The notes beneath the pieces were generated by a model, which saw only the letters and a program-made list of their open reading frames with translations, had not been told where the DNA came from and ran no database searches. Position numbers and translations under genes: made by a program. A stretch of 64,000 nucleotides of DNA from assembly GCF_900109545.1 (NCBI RefSeq), contig NZ_FOAP01000006.1:310001-374000 (forward strand), read 5' to 3'. The DNA comes from Stigmatella aurantiaca. GTDB lineage: Bacteria > Myxococcota > Myxococcia > Myxococcales > Myxococcaceae. Shown here in pieces: positions 41,833 to 53,528 of the stretch (positions are counted from its first letter, which is position 1; the number at the start of each line of letters is the position of its first letter).

Positions 41833-43020
41833 ATGCTGCATCCCGACGAAGCGGTGGCTCCCGCGGAGCCCCGCAGGCGGCTCATCATCCTGGCGTGCCT
41901 GTGGGTGGCCATCGCGGGGGTGTTGTTCGCGTTCCGCTCGGTGGTGATGCCCTTCGCGGGCGCGGCGCTCATCGCCTACCTCGTCCAGCCCCTGGTGGCC
42001 CGCATCACCCGGTGGAAGGTGGCGGGCCGCACCGTGCCCCGGTGGGTGGCCATCCTGCTCATCTACGCCCTGTTCTTCCTGGGCGTGTACCTGTTCTTCA
42101 TCGCGCTGGTGCCCCAGCTCTACCGGGAGCTGGCGCGCATCAGCCGGGACGGGCTGGCCTTCGCCCACTCGCTCACGCCTGAGTACGTCCAGTCGCTCGC
42201 GCACCGCGCCGAGGAGTGGCTGGGCACCTACGGCCTGCCCATCGCCCTGTCCAACCGCGCCGTGGAGGGGGCGGACGCCTCCCTGGGTGGGTTTGGCTTC
42301 GAGGTGGATCTGGCCCAGCTCCTCAAGGATGCCACCGAGCGGCTGGCCGTGCTCGTCCAGGAGAACCTGGGCAACATCGTCAACGTCTCGAAGAGCATCA
42401 TCGGCGGGGTGCTCGCCGGCGTCTTCATGATGTTCTTCATCCTGATGGTGGCCGCGTTCTTCTCCATCGATGCGAACGCCATCCTCCGCTACTTCAGCAC
42501 CCTCATCCCGGCCAGCTACGCCGCCGACGCGGCCCTGCTGCTGGAGCGCATCGACCGCTCGCTGTCGGGGGTCGTCCGGGGCCAGGTCACCATCTGCCTG
42601 GTGAACGGCGCGCTCACGGCCATCGGGCTGTTGCTGTTCGGGGTGAAGTTCGCCTTCCTGCTGGCCACCATCGCCACGCTCTTCAGCCTCATCCCCATCT
42701 TCGGCACCATCATCAGCTCGGTGCCCATCGTGCTCATCGCCCTGGCGGAGGGCTTTCAGAAGGGGCTGGCCATCCTGCTGTGGATCATCGGCATCCACGC
42801 GCTGGAGGCGTACTTCCTCAACCCGAAGATCATGGGCCAGGCGGCGCGCATCCACCCGGTCATCGTGGCGTTCAGCCTCATCGCCGGAGAGCGCTTCTAT
42901 GGGCTGGTGGGCGCGCTGTTCGCCGTGCCCGTGGCGGCCATCTTCGTGGCGTGCTTCGACTACGCGCGGCTCAAGGCCCAGCCACGGCTGGCCATGGCCT
43001 CCGAGCCCCCGGCGCCCTGA
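41833..43020 (+). CDS. AI-2E-family (PerM/UPF0118) membrane permease
   Basis: A 395-residue polytopic protein with about eight membrane segments: two near the N terminus, one around 75-95, and a cluster from about 190 to 385. The family signatures PFAGAALIAYLVQPLV and the conserved loop FGTIISSVP before the last helices are clear. Members are exporters or permeases of varied substrates and only some carry AI-2. Transcribed alone. The C terminus is short and Pro-rich. Confidence 0.88.
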   Translation: MLHPDEAVAPAEPRRRLIILACLWVAIAGVLFAFRSVVMPFAGAALIAYLVQPLVARITRWKVAGRTVPRWVAILLIYALFFLGVYLFFIALVPQLYRELARISRDGLAFAHSLTPEYVQSLAHRAEEWLGTYGLPIALSNRAVEGADASLGGFGFEVDLAQLLKDATERLAVLVQENLGNIVNVSKSIIGGVLAGVFMMFFILMVAAFFSIDANAILRYFSTLIPASYAADAALLLERIDRSLSGVVRGQVTICLVNGALTAIGLLLFGVKFAFLLATIATLFSLIPIFGTIISSVPIVLIALAEGFQKGLAILLWIIGIHALEAYFLNPKIMGQAARIHPVIVAFSLIAGERFYGLVGALFAVPVAAIFVACFDYARLKAQPRLAMASEPPAP

Positions 43021-43026
43021 GGCGCC

Positions 43027-43332
43027 TCAGCTGCAGGCCGCCACACAGCGCGAGTCGCGGCAGGTGGCCACGCAGCGCCCACACCCGATGCTGTTGACGG
43101 GGCACCCGCCGGTGCAGCGGACCTCGCTGCAATCGGGGCCATCCAGCACGTGCGTGGGGTTGGTGCCCTGGCCACAGCAGCCATTGGGCACGCAGTCACT
43201 TTCCCTGTAGCAGATGCGGTCGGAGACGCCCGGCGGGGGCGGCTCCAGCTCCTCCACCACGTCGCACCCCACCCCCAGGCTGGACATCCCCAGCATGAGG
43301 GCCATCAGACACAGGCGGCGGGAGCGGCGCAT
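43027..43332 (-). CDS. small cysteine-rich lipoprotein downstream of rho
   Basis: A 101-residue lipoprotein with lipobox GVGC (Cys23) and about a dozen Cys in the mature part (CYRESDCVPNGCCG; CGRCVATCRDSRC), so a disulfide-rich mini-protein. AGGAG precedes ATG 43332. It starts 10 bp after the rho stop and may be cotranscribed with it. No family recognised. Confidence 0.7.
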   Translation of the reverse strand: MRRSRRLCLMALMLGMSSLGVGCDVVEELEPPPPGVSDRICYRESDCVPNGCCGQGTNPTHVLDGPDCSEVRCTGGCPVNSIGCGRCVATCRDSRCVAACS

Positions 43333-43342
43333 CGGGTGTCTC

Positions 43343-44962
43343 CTAGCGGTTCATCGAACCGAGGAACTCGACGTTGGAGGCGGTGGGGCGCATGTGCTTG
43401 AGCACGAACTCCATCGCGTCGATCGGCGTGAACGGGTGCAGCACCTGCCGCAGCGCGGTGGTGCGGATGAGGTCCGTCTGGGAGATGAGCAGCTCTTCCT
43501 TGCGCGTGCCGGACTTGTTGATGTCGAGGCACGGGAAGATGCGCTTCTCGAAGAGCTTGCGGTCCAGGACGATTTCCGAGTTACCGGTGCCCTTGAACTC
43601 CTCGAAAATCACCTCGTCCATGCGGCTGCCGGTGTCCACGAGCGCGGTGCCGATGATGGTGAGGCTGCCCCCCTCCTCGATGTTGCGCGCGGCGCCGAAG
43701 AAGCGCTTGGGCTTGTGCAGCGCGTTGGCGTCCACACCGCCGGAGAGAATCTTTCCGGAGGCCGGCACCACCGTGTTGTAGGCGCGCGCCAGGCGGGTGA
43801 TGGAGTCCAGCAGGATGCACACGTCGTACTTCTGCTCGACCAGGCGCTTGGCCTTGTCGATGACCATCTCGGCCACCTGCACGTGGCGCGTGGCCGGCTC
43901 GTCGAAGGTGGAGGAGACCACCTCGCCGCGCACGTTGCGCTCCATGTCCGTGACTTCCTCGGGGCGCTCGTCCACGAGCAGCACCAGGAGGTACACGTCC
44001 GGGTGGTTCTTGGCGATGGCGTGCGCGATGTTCTGCAGGAGCACCGTCTTGCCCGCCTTGGGCGGCGCCACGATGAGGCAGCGCTGGCCCAGGCCGATGG
44101 GGCAGAACATGTCGATGATGCGGGTCGTCATCTCCGACCCCTCGTGCTCCAGCTTCAGCTTGCGCGTGGGGTAGAGCGGCGTGAGGTTGTCGAAGAGGAT
44201 GCGCTCGCGCGCCGCCTCGGACATGGGGTCGGCGAAGTTGACCCGGTCCACCTTCTGCAGCGCGAAGAAGCGCTCGCCCTCGCGGGGCTGGCGGATGGGG
44301 CCGGTCACCGTGTCGCCCGGCCGCAGGTTGAAGCGGCGCACCTGGGACGGGGAGACGTAGATGTCGTCGGGGCTCGGCTGGTAGTCGCTGTCGGCGCTGC
44401 GCAGGAAGCCGAAGCCGTCGCTCAAAAGCTCCAGCACACCCTCGGCGTGGACCTCGAAGCGCTTGTCGGCGATGCCCGAGAGCAGCGCGAAGATGAGGTC
44501 CTGCTTCTTCAGACCCTGGTAGCCCTCGATGCCAAAGTCGTGGGCCATCTTCGCCAGCTCGGTGATCTTCATCCGCTTCAGGTCATTGAGCTTGATGACC
44601 TGCATGGGGGTCCCGTCGCGCGTCACCTCGGTGATGGCGGGGGACTCGGAGGACTCGGACACCGGGGCGGCGGCGGGCTCCTCGGCGGCCTCCACGGCGC
44701 GCGCCTCCTGGAACTCCTCGTCGCGCACGGGGCGCGGGATGGGCGTCAGCACGGGGCGCGGGGCCTCGGCGGCCCGCTCGCTGGCTTCGGCCGCGGGGGC
44801 CTCGTCCTCGTCCACGCGGCGGGTGCGGCGGCGTGCGGGCTTCTCGGTCTCTTCCCGGTCGCTGGCCTTGGCCGCCGCCGTGCGGCGGCGCTTGGGGCGC
44901 TCCTCCTCGATGGGGAGCGGATCGGACTCGACCTTTTCTTTGGTGGAACGGGCTTTGCGCAT
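43343..44962 (-). CDS. rho: transcription termination factor Rho
   Basis: A 539-residue Rho. Residues about 125-170 are the Rho N-terminal domain, 170-240 the cold-shock-like RNA-binding domain ([12 protein letters not shown]), and the rest the hexameric helicase with Walker A APPKAGKT, Walker [11 protein letters not shown] and the Q/R-loop region ([15 protein letters not shown]). The N-terminal 120 residues are an extra charged tail absent from E. coli Rho (419 residues), as in many high-GC bacteria. ATG 44962 lacks a clear SD; upstream in-frame starts at 45001 and 45025 are possible. A promoter about 200 nt upstream leaves a long leader. Confidence 0.97.
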   Translation of the reverse strand: MRKARSTKEKVESDPLPIEEERPKRRRTAAAKASDREETEKPARRRTRRVDEDEAPAAEASERAAEAPRPVLTPIPRPVRDEEFQEARAVEAAEEPAAAPVSESSESPAITEVTRDGTPMQVIKLNDLKRMKITELAKMAHDFGIEGYQGLKKQDLIFALLSGIADKRFEVHAEGVLELLSDGFGFLRSADSDYQPSPDDIYVSPSQVRRFNLRPGDTVTGPIRQPREGERFFALQKVDRVNFADPMSEAARERILFDNLTPLYPTRKLKLEHEGSEMTTRIIDMFCPIGLGQRCLIVAPPKAGKTVLLQNIAHAIAKNHPDVYLLVLLVDERPEEVTDMERNVRGEVVSSTFDEPATRHVQVAEMVIDKAKRLVEQKYDVCILLDSITRLARAYNTVVPASGKILSGGVDANALHKPKRFFGAARNIEEGGSLTIIGTALVDTGSRMDEVIFEEFKGTGNSEIVLDRKLFEKRIFPCLDINKSGTRKEELLISQTDLIRTTALRQVLHPFTPIDAMEFVLKHMRPTASNVEFLGSMNR

Positions 44963-45166
44963 GGTTGGGCTGCGTTGTGGAGGGGGGGGGCGCCTGGGCA
45001 TAAGGGGCGCGGGACTGTCAGGCACGATTCCGCGGGGAGCTGGTCAGCACCACCCGGGGGGACACCGACGGCCCCACACGGGTCCGTACTCGGGACCAGA
45101 AGGAGTCAAAGAGTGGTTTGGGAAGATAAGGCACCCGGGGAACCCGGACGCCCTGAACCGCAGGGC

Positions 45167-45195
45167 ACGTTATTGACGCCCTCCAGGGCTGTCAA
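45167..45195 (-). promoter_or_regulatory. sigma70 promoter of rho with long leader
   Basis: On the minus strand TTGACA (45195-45190), 17 bp and TAACGT (45172-45167). Transcription would begin near 45160, giving a leader of about 200 nt before ATG 44962, consistent with the leader-based autoregulation known for rho in other bacteria. Confidence 0.6.
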
Positions 45196-47583
<2,388 letters not shown>

Positions 47584-47585
47584 GG

Positions 47586-47882
47586 ATGCCAGGACAGACG
47601 AGCACGCGGCGCGCGGCCTTGCGCATTCACGGCAAGGTGCAGGGCGTCTTCTTCCGGGAGAGCGCCCGCATCGAAGCCACCCGCCTGGGCCTCACCGGCT
47701 GGGTCCGCAACCGGGACGACGGCACCGTGGAGGCCGTCGCCGAGGGCGAGGGCGCCGCGCTCGAGGACTTCATCCAATGGTGCCACCGGGGGCCCTCCAC
47801 CGCGCACGTGTCGCACGTCGACTGCGCCCGCGCGGAGCCCACCGGGGAGTTCCCCTCTTTCACCGTGGAGCGCACGTCATGA
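47586..47882 (+). CDS. acyP: acylphosphatase
   Basis: A 98-residue acylphosphatase with [12 protein letters not shown] (the Arg binds phosphate) and [14 protein letters not shown] (the catalytic Asn). It hydrolyses carboxyl-phosphate bonds such as acetyl phosphate or acylated phospho-intermediates. ATG 47586 is 3 bp after ligA. The TGA overlaps the next gene's ATG, so ligA, this gene and the DUF3052 gene form an operon. The C-terminal half carries one Cys pair not typical of the family. Confidence 0.93.
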   Translation: MPGQTSTRRAALRIHGKVQGVFFRESARIEATRLGLTGWVRNRDDGTVEAVAEGEGAALEDFIQWCHRGPSTAHVSHVDCARAEPTGEFPSFTVERTS

Positions 47883-48325
47883 CGCCGTACGCGATGGCCT
47901 CGCTGCCCGCGATGCTGGGCATCAAGGCAGGCAACAAAGTCTCCGTCATCAACCCCCCGCGCGGCTTCGTGCAGCGCCTCAACCCCCTGCCCGACGGGGT
48001 GGAGTTCCTCATCACCGCCCAGTCCGGCCTGGACGTCATCCTGTTCTTCACCTCGGAGGCCCAGGAGCTCGTCCAGCGCCTGCCCGCGCTCTCCCGGGCC
48101 ATGGCGCTCACCGGCGGCATCTGGGTGTGCTGGCCCAGCGGCGAGGGCGTGAAGAGCTCCCTGTCCGAGGACTTCGTGCGCCAGGCCGCGCTCGACATCG
48201 GCATGGTGGACAACAAGATTTGCCTCATCGACGAGACGTGGACCGGCCTACGGCTGGTGCGCCGTCCCCGAGGCCGGCTGGACAAGCCCGAGCCGCGCAA
48301 GCAGGCCCCTACCGCCCAGGCCTGA
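47879..48325 (+). CDS. DUF3052-family protein
   Basis: A 148-residue protein resembling the DUF3052 group, small proteins of unknown function with the pattern [27 protein letters not shown] and [18 protein letters not shown]. The fold looks like a methyltransferase-like sheet without a SAM motif. Coupled to acyP by ATGA. The C-terminal 25 residues are a basic, Pro-rich tail. Confidence 0.8.
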   Translation: MTPYAMASLPAMLGIKAGNKVSVINPPRGFVQRLNPLPDGVEFLITAQSGLDVILFFTSEAQELVQRLPALSRAMALTGGIWVCWPSGEGVKSSLSEDFVRQAALDIGMVDNKICLIDETWTGLRLVRRPRGRLDKPEPRKQAPTAQA

Positions 48326-48853
48326 TGCCAGAGGGGGAGCCCCCCGCCTCTGACCGCCGGCTGACAAACTCCACTTCTCGGCTTTACATGGCCGCAAGAG
48401 GCGTGGAAAACTCCATGTGTTTCTGGGCGGTTGTACAGCAGGCCGCAAGGGCGGCACGCTGGAAGTCCAGGTGACTTTTTGAGACGGGTTGCGTCCCAGA
48501 ACTCCCGGGCGCGTAGGCTGCACCAAGTCTCCGACCGTCCCCCCCAAGGCGCCCGCGGATGGGCATCGACCGGGTGTGGAAAAGGAGCGGGCAGTACGCG
48601 CATGTGGGTTCCTGGAACGCGCGAAGCAAGCCTCGTCCGGCACGGTGCCGGTGGTTGCGAGGCGCCATGAACTCCGAGGTGCAGGCGATGTTCTCCTCGA
48701 TTCCCACCCGCACGACGAGCGCTGAGATCTGCTCCGCCGCTGCGGGAGGACTCGGGGGCGCCTCTCCTCTCGCAGCGCGCGCGGAAGCGCGAGGCCTCGT
48801 CGCCTCCCGTCCGCTGGGGCACGCCCATCCGCACGCGCGTCCAGGATTCCCCG
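48326..48853. other. 528-bp gap upstream of the RNase E/G gene
   Basis: No supported gene. A stem-loop with CAGAGG and CCTCTG arms (about 48330-48353) follows the DUF3052 stop and may end that operon. The rest probably contains the RNase promoter and a long leader. RNase E mRNAs are often autoregulated through such leaders, but I cannot identify a conserved structure by eye. Confidence 0.45.
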
Positions 48854-51559
48854 ATGGGAAGCATCCTCGTTATCAATGCCTCGGGTCGGGAGACCCGTGT
48901 TGCCCTCGTTGAGGGCGGGCACATCGCTGAGTTCTACCTCGAGCGAAAGAAGGACAAAGGCGTCGTTGGCAACATCTACAAGGGCCGTGTCGTCCGGGTG
49001 CTCCCCGGCATGCAGGCGGCTTTCGTGGACATCGGCCTGGAGAAGGCAGCCTTCCTCTACGTCAGTGACGTCGTCTACGACCCGGACTTCGCGCGCGCGC
49101 AGTTCGAGCTGACCGAGGGCGAGCACGAGGACTTCCCCGAGGTCCCCACCGAGTCCGAGGCCGAGGCCGCCGAGGCCGCCGTGGGCGACACCCCCGCGGC
49201 GCCAGAGGCCGAGCTGGAGGTGGAAGTCCAGGAGGTCGCCCCCGGCGAGCTGCCCCCGCCCCAGGGCGAGCCCCCTGCCCCTCCGCCCGAGGCCGTGGCC
49301 CCGGGCTCCGAGGCCCCCGCCACCGCCCCGGCAGCGCCTCCCGCCGGGGAGATGGCCGCCGAGGCGCCCGCCGAAGCGCCCGCCGCTTCCGGGGAGACGG
49401 CCCCCGTCACGGCCGTGGAGAGCACGCAAACCGTTGCCGCCCCGGCCGAGTCCGTCACGCCGCCCCCGCCGCCGGCGGCCGCGTTCGAGACGGCCGAGCC
49501 CTTCGCCCCAGCCCCGGTCTCCGCCGAGGCCCCGGCCGTGGGCGCGGAGCCTTCCCAGGCCCCCGCCCCGGGGCTCCAGGCTGAGCCGCCTCCGGCCTCC
49601 GCCACCGCGCTGGGTGAGCTCATCCCCGTTCCCGCCGCGCCCGCCGAGGCCTCGGCCCCCGCCGCCAAGCCCGCCCCGGCCACCACCGGCGAGCGCCGCA
49701 CGCCCCGCGAGGGCCGCGAGGCCCGGGAGCCCCGCCACCGCGAGAAGGAGCGCGAGGGGCGTGACAAGGACAAGCCCCGGCGCCCGCGCGAGGAGCACTC
49801 GCGCCGCGAGAAGGATGAGAAGACCAAGGTCCGCAAGAGCTCGCGCATCGAGGACCTGCTGAAGGTCGGCCAGGAGGTGGTGGTCCAGATCTCCAAGGAC
49901 CCCATCGGCACCAAGGGCGCCCGCCTCACCTCGCACATCTCCATCCCCGGCCGCCACCTGGTGTTCATGCCCACCGTGGACCACGTGGGCATCAGCCGGC
50001 GCATCTCCAACGAGAAGGAGCGCAAGCGGCTGCGGGAAATCGTGGACCGGCTGCGCCCACCCGGAACGGGCTTCATCGTCCGCACCGTCGCGGAGAACGT
50101 GCCCCAGGAGAAGCTCGAGACCGACATCCGGTTCCTCATCGAGGTGTGGAACCAGGTGGTGCGCCGCAACGAGAAGCGCGGCGGCCCGGGCCTGCTGCAC
50201 CCGGACCTGGACCTCATCCTGCGCGCCACGCGCGACCTGTTCGCCCACGACGTGGAGAAGCTCGTCGTGGACGACCGCGAGGAGTACGAGCGCATCCTCG
50301 CCTTCGTCACCGCGCAGGACTCGCTGCTCAAGGACCGCGTGGTGCTCCATGACGGCGACGAGCCCGTGTTCGACGCCTACGGCATCGAGCAGGAGATGCA
50401 CCGCGCCACCCAGCGCAAGGTGTGGCTGAAGAGCGGCGGCTACCTCATCATCGACCAGGCCGAGGCGCTCACCGCCATCGACGTCAACTCGGGCCGCTAC
50501 GTCGGCAAGAAGAGCCTCGAGGAGACCATCACCAAGATCAACGTCGAGGCGGCCAAGGAGATCGTCTACCAGCTGCGGCTGCGCAACATCGGCGGCATCA
50601 TCATCTGCGACTTCATCGACATGGAGAAGGCGCAGAACCGGGACAAGGTCTTCAAGTCCCTGCAGGAAGCGCTGGGCCGCGACAAGGCCAAGACGAACGT
50701 GCTGCGCATCTCCGAGCTGGGCCTGGTGGAGATGACGCGCAAGCGCGTCCGCGAGTCCATCGGCCGCGTGCTCCACGAGGACTGCCCCTACTGCGATGGC
50801 CGGGGCTTCGTGAAGACCGCCACCACGGTCACCTACGAAATCTTCCGGGAGATCCGCCGCGAGGCCCCCGCCTACAAGGACTCCACGCTCGTCATCAACT
50901 GCAGCGCGGAAGTGGCCCGGCAGCTCCAGGGCGAGGAGCGCCAGGAGCTGCGCCACCTGATGGACCGCTACAACAAGTCCATCCAGGTCAAGGCCCAGCA
51001 GAACTACCACCGCGAGCAGTACGACATCTACGGCCGCTCCGGCATGGGCCCCGAGCACAAGGTGGCCTCGTCTCCGGGCTCCGGAGATGGGGAGCTGTCC
51101 ATGCAGCGGCGCCCCGAGAACGGTGGCCACGGCGAGCGCTACCGCCAGGACCAGGGCCGCCGGGGTGGCGGCCGGGGCGACCGCAACGAGCGCGGCGACC
51201 GCAACGAGCGCGGGGGCGGTGAGCGCGGCGACCGGGGCGAGCGCGGCGGCGGCGACCGCAACGAGCGCGGCGGTGGCGAGCGCGGCGGCGGCGACCGCAA
51301 CGAGCGCGGCGGTGGTGAGCGCGGTGGCGGTGAGCGCGGCGACCGGCGCGAGGGCCGGCGTCCCGACCGTGGAGACCGGAACCGGGGCGGGGAGCGCCGG
51401 GGAGACGACCGCCGCGGCGAAGAGCGCCGGGGGGGCGAGTCCTCCCGTCCTTCTCAGGCCGCCGCCAGCCAGGAGCCTTCCACCCCGTCGGGTGGCCCCC
51501 CGCCGCCTCCCGCTCCTGTGAGCGGGGGCTCGGAGCCCGAGGGCGGCGGACAGCCGTAA
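48854..51559 (+). CDS. rng: ribonuclease E/G with large insertion in the S1 domain and RGG-rich tail
   Basis: A 901-residue Rne/Rng. The first 78 residues begin the S1 domain (VVGNIYKGRVVRVLPGMQAAFVDIG cut to motif), which is then broken by about 245 residues of Pro/Ala/Glu-rich and then Arg/Glu-rich low-complexity sequence before it resumes at RIEDLLKVGQEVVVQ near 330. The catalytic core follows: DVNSG near residue 541 and CDFIDME near 585 hold the Mg-binding Asp residues, and CPYCDGRG is the zinc link. The last 135 residues are RGG/DRNERGG repeats, a probable RNA-binding disordered tail. It processes rRNA and turns over mRNA. Confidence 0.95.
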   Translation: MGSILVINASGRETRVALVEGGHIAEFYLERKKDKGVVGNIYKGRVVRVLPGMQAAFVDIGLEKAAFLYVSDVVYDPDFARAQFELTEGEHEDFPEVPTESEAEAAEAAVGDTPAAPEAELEVEVQEVAPGELPPPQGEPPAPPPEAVAPGSEAPATAPAAPPAGEMAAEAPAEAPAASGETAPVTAVESTQTVAAPAESVTPPPPPAAAFETAEPFAPAPVSAEAPAVGAEPSQAPAPGLQAEPPPASATALGELIPVPAAPAEASAPAAKPAPATTGERRTPREGREAREPRHREKEREGRDKDKPRRPREEHSRREKDEKTKVRKSSRIEDLLKVGQEVVVQISKDPIGTKGARLTSHISIPGRHLVFMPTVDHVGISRRISNEKERKRLREIVDRLRPPGTGFIVRTVAENVPQEKLETDIRFLIEVWNQVVRRNEKRGGPGLLHPDLDLILRATRDLFAHDVEKLVVDDREEYERILAFVTAQDSLLKDRVVLHDGDEPVFDAYGIEQEMHRATQRKVWLKSGGYLIIDQAEALTAIDVNSGRYVGKKSLEETITKINVEAAKEIVYQLRLRNIGGIIICDFIDMEKAQNRDKVFKSLQEALGRDKAKTNVLRISELGLVEMTRKRVRESIGRVLHEDCPYCDGRGFVKTATTVTYEIFREIRREAPAYKDSTLVINCSAEVARQLQGEERQELRHLMDRYNKSIQVKAQQNYHREQYDIYGRSGMGPEHKVASSPGSGDGELSMQRRPENGGHGERYRQDQGRRGGGRGDRNERGDRNERGGGERGDRGERGGGDRNERGGGERGGGDRNERGGGERGGGERGDRREGRRPDRGDRNRGGERRGDDRRGEERRGGESSRPSQAAASQEPSTPSGGPPPPPAPVSGGSEPEGGGQP
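51171..51350 (+). repeat. GDRNERGGGERGG coding repeats in the RNase E/G tail
   Basis: Imperfect tandem units encoding DRNERGGGERGG-type peptides, reiterated about five times with the DNA core GACCGCAACGAGCGCGG. Such arrays change length easily by slippage. Confidence 0.8.
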
Positions 51560-51666
51560 CCCTGGGCTTGCCTGCCTGGAGGGAGTGTCGCCCTTCAGGC
51601 AGCATGCACCCGAGGCCTGGGGGAGGCTGGCCGGCACGGCGTGCGATTGGCTAGCGTGCCCCCCAG

Positions 51667-53037
51667 ATGGCCGGATCGACCCTGCTACGCACCCTGTACG
51701 GAAAGCTGTTGGACGGGGCCCGGAAGGGCTGGGCCCCTGTCGCAGAGACTTCCGTCGGCCGCTTCGCCACGGACATCTTCCTGGGCGCGCGGGCCGTTGC
51801 CCGGGACTTCCAGGGCGAGAACATCAGCCTCCGGGCTGCGGCCCTCACCTACATCAGCGTCTTCTCGCTCGTGCCCCTCCTCACGGTGGGCCTGGCCCTG
51901 CTCCAGGCGCTCCACCAGGAGGGGTTTCAGCGGCGCATGCGCAGCGCCATCCACCTGGCGCTCGCCCCGGGCATCCGCGAGGAATCGTCCGAGTTCCTCA
52001 ACCGCTTTCTCAACCCCGCCCACTCGATTGCCATCGGCAGCGTGGGCTTCGTCGCCCTGCTCTTCTCGGCGGGCTCCCTGCTGCGCCACATCGATGGGGC
52101 CGTGAACGAAGTCTGGGGCATCCGGCGCCAACGGCCCCTGCTCACCCGCGTGTGCATCTACCTGGGGCTCTTGCTCCTGGGGCCCATCCTCCTGGCCGTG
52201 TCCTTCTCGGGCACGGGCGCGGTGCGCGCCCTCATCGTCAACGCGGGCTTCTCCATCGCACCGCAGATCGCCCTGGCCACCACGGCGCTGCTCCTCGTCT
52301 CCAGCCTCACCCTCCTCTATTACGGCACGCCCTACGCCAAGGTCGCCGTCCGCTCGGCGCTCGCCGGGGGGCTCATGGCCGGACTGGGGTGGGTGCTCGC
52401 CAAGCAGCTCTATGAGGAGTTCGCCGAGCAGACGTTCCGGTACGACGCCCTCTACGGCTCCCTGAGCGCCCTGCCCCTGTTCTTCGCGTGGATCTACGTG
52501 AGCTGGCTCATCATCCTCTGCGGGGCGCGCCTGTCCTATGCGGTGGAGCATGCCGCCTTCCGGGACTCGCTCTGGGCCTTCGGCACCCACCCGCGCGCGC
52601 TGGAGCTGGTGGCGGCCCGGGCCGCCATCGATGCCACCCGGGCGTGGATGGACGGGCTTCCCCCGCCCCTGCCCCGCCAGCTCGCCGCCCAGCTGCGCGT
52701 CCCCGAGTCCTTCGTCCATGACGCCATCGAGCGCATGGAGAAGGCCCAGCTCCTGGCCTTCACCCGCAAGGGCGGCATCTGCCCCGCGAGGGATCCCTCG
52801 GAGCTGACGCTCGCGGACGTGGCCTTCGCCATCCACGGGGTGTCCATCGCGGGGGGGCTGGAGACCTGGAACGGCCCGCGCGCGCCGGGCTTCGAACAGG
52901 TGGAGCCGCTGTTCCAGGCCGCCGACTGCGCCACGGCGGAGGTGCTGCGCCAAACCCGGTGGATCGACCTCGCCATCGCCTCGCGCCCCAGCCTGGCTGC
53001 CCCCGTGGCGGACGAACCCCAGGCGGCAGCCTCCTGA
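51667..53037 (+). CDS. YihY/BrkB-family membrane protein with C-terminal winged-helix-like region
   Basis: A 456-residue inner-membrane protein. Six hydrophobic segments lie between about 50 and 300, with the family-typical LRAAALTYISVFSLVPLLT start and the RYDALYGSLSALPLFFAWIY segment (split by family spacing) before the last helix. The cytoplasmic C-terminal 150 residues include a helix-turn-helix-like stretch (VPESFVHDAIERMEKAQLL), a fusion seen in many proteobacterial members. BrkB proteins were once called RNase BN but are of uncertain function. No clear SD at ATG 51667. Confidence 0.9.
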   Translation: MAGSTLLRTLYGKLLDGARKGWAPVAETSVGRFATDIFLGARAVARDFQGENISLRAAALTYISVFSLVPLLTVGLALLQALHQEGFQRRMRSAIHLALAPGIREESSEFLNRFLNPAHSIAIGSVGFVALLFSAGSLLRHIDGAVNEVWGIRRQRPLLTRVCIYLGLLLLGPILLAVSFSGTGAVRALIVNAGFSIAPQIALATTALLLVSSLTLLYYGTPYAKVAVRSALAGGLMAGLGWVLAKQLYEEFAEQTFRYDALYGSLSALPLFFAWIYVSWLIILCGARLSYAVEHAAFRDSLWAFGTHPRALELVAARAAIDATRAWMDGLPPPLPRQLAAQLRVPESFVHDAIERMEKAQLLAFTRKGGICPARDPSELTLADVAFAIHGVSIAGGLETWNGPRAPGFEQVEPLFQAADCATAEVLRQTRWIDLAIASRPSLAAPVADEPQAAAS

Positions 53038-53084
53038 AGGGTGAAATTCCGTAGGATTTCCAAGAGCTTCGACACCGAGGTGGC

Positions 53085-53112
53085 TTGCAACGCCGGCTCG
53101 TTCTGTTATGTT
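53085..53112 (+). promoter_or_regulatory. sigma70 promoter of the IHF/HU gene
   Basis: TTGCAA (53085-53090), a 16-bp spacer and TATGTT (53107-53112), about 65 bp before ATG 53180. Confidence 0.5.
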
Positions 53113-53179
53113 TTGAGGATTCGATCACGGGCCAAAGCGCCCTCTTTCCGAGGGGTCACGCGGTTTGCGGGAGCGTCCG

Positions 53180-53521
53180 ATGCTCAAGTCCGATCTGATC
53201 AACATTCTCGTCACCAAGCGGGGGGTGACGCAGAAACAGGCCGAGGCCACTGTTGAGACGATCTTCGAATCGATGAAAGAGGCGCTCTGCCGCGGCGAGA
53301 ACATCGAGATCCGCGGCCTGGGGGCCTTTCACGTCAAAAACTACCAGGGATACCAGGGCCGGAACCCCAAGACGGGCCAGGTCATCCCCGTGAAACCCAA
53401 GCGAGGCCTGCTGTTCCGCACGGGCAAGGAGCTGAGGGACCGGGTCAACCGCCCGGCGGCCCAGTCCGCTCAGCCGGACCTGTCGGATCCCACCAAGGGC
53501 ACCAGCGGCACCGGCACCTGA
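53180..53521 (+). CDS. ihfB: integration host factor beta/HU-family DNA-binding protein
   Basis: A 113-residue IHF/HU protein, somewhat longer than the usual 90-95 because of a 20-residue Ser/Thr/Gly-rich tail. The dimer core starts MLKSDLINIL; the DNA-wrapping arm is in GRNPKTGQVIPVKPKRG, and the end of the fold is GKELRDRVN. The beta-subunit assignment is by overall similarity and is less certain than the family. GGGAG lies 6 nt before ATG 53180. Convergent with the T3SS operon across 7 bp. Confidence 0.88.
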   Translation: MLKSDLINILVTKRGVTQKQAEATVETIFESMKEALCRGENIEIRGLGAFHVKNYQGYQGRNPKTGQVIPVKPKRGLLFRTGKELRDRVNRPAAQSAQPDLSDPTKGTSGTGT

Positions 53522-53528
53522 ACGTCTC

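Noticed and set aside
48248..51637. 1129-codon open frame opposite the RNase E/G gene
   Set aside because: Low-complexity Leu/Gly/Arg sequence produced by the GC-rich codons of the real gene; it spans the DUF3052 end and the intergenic gap without a start signal.
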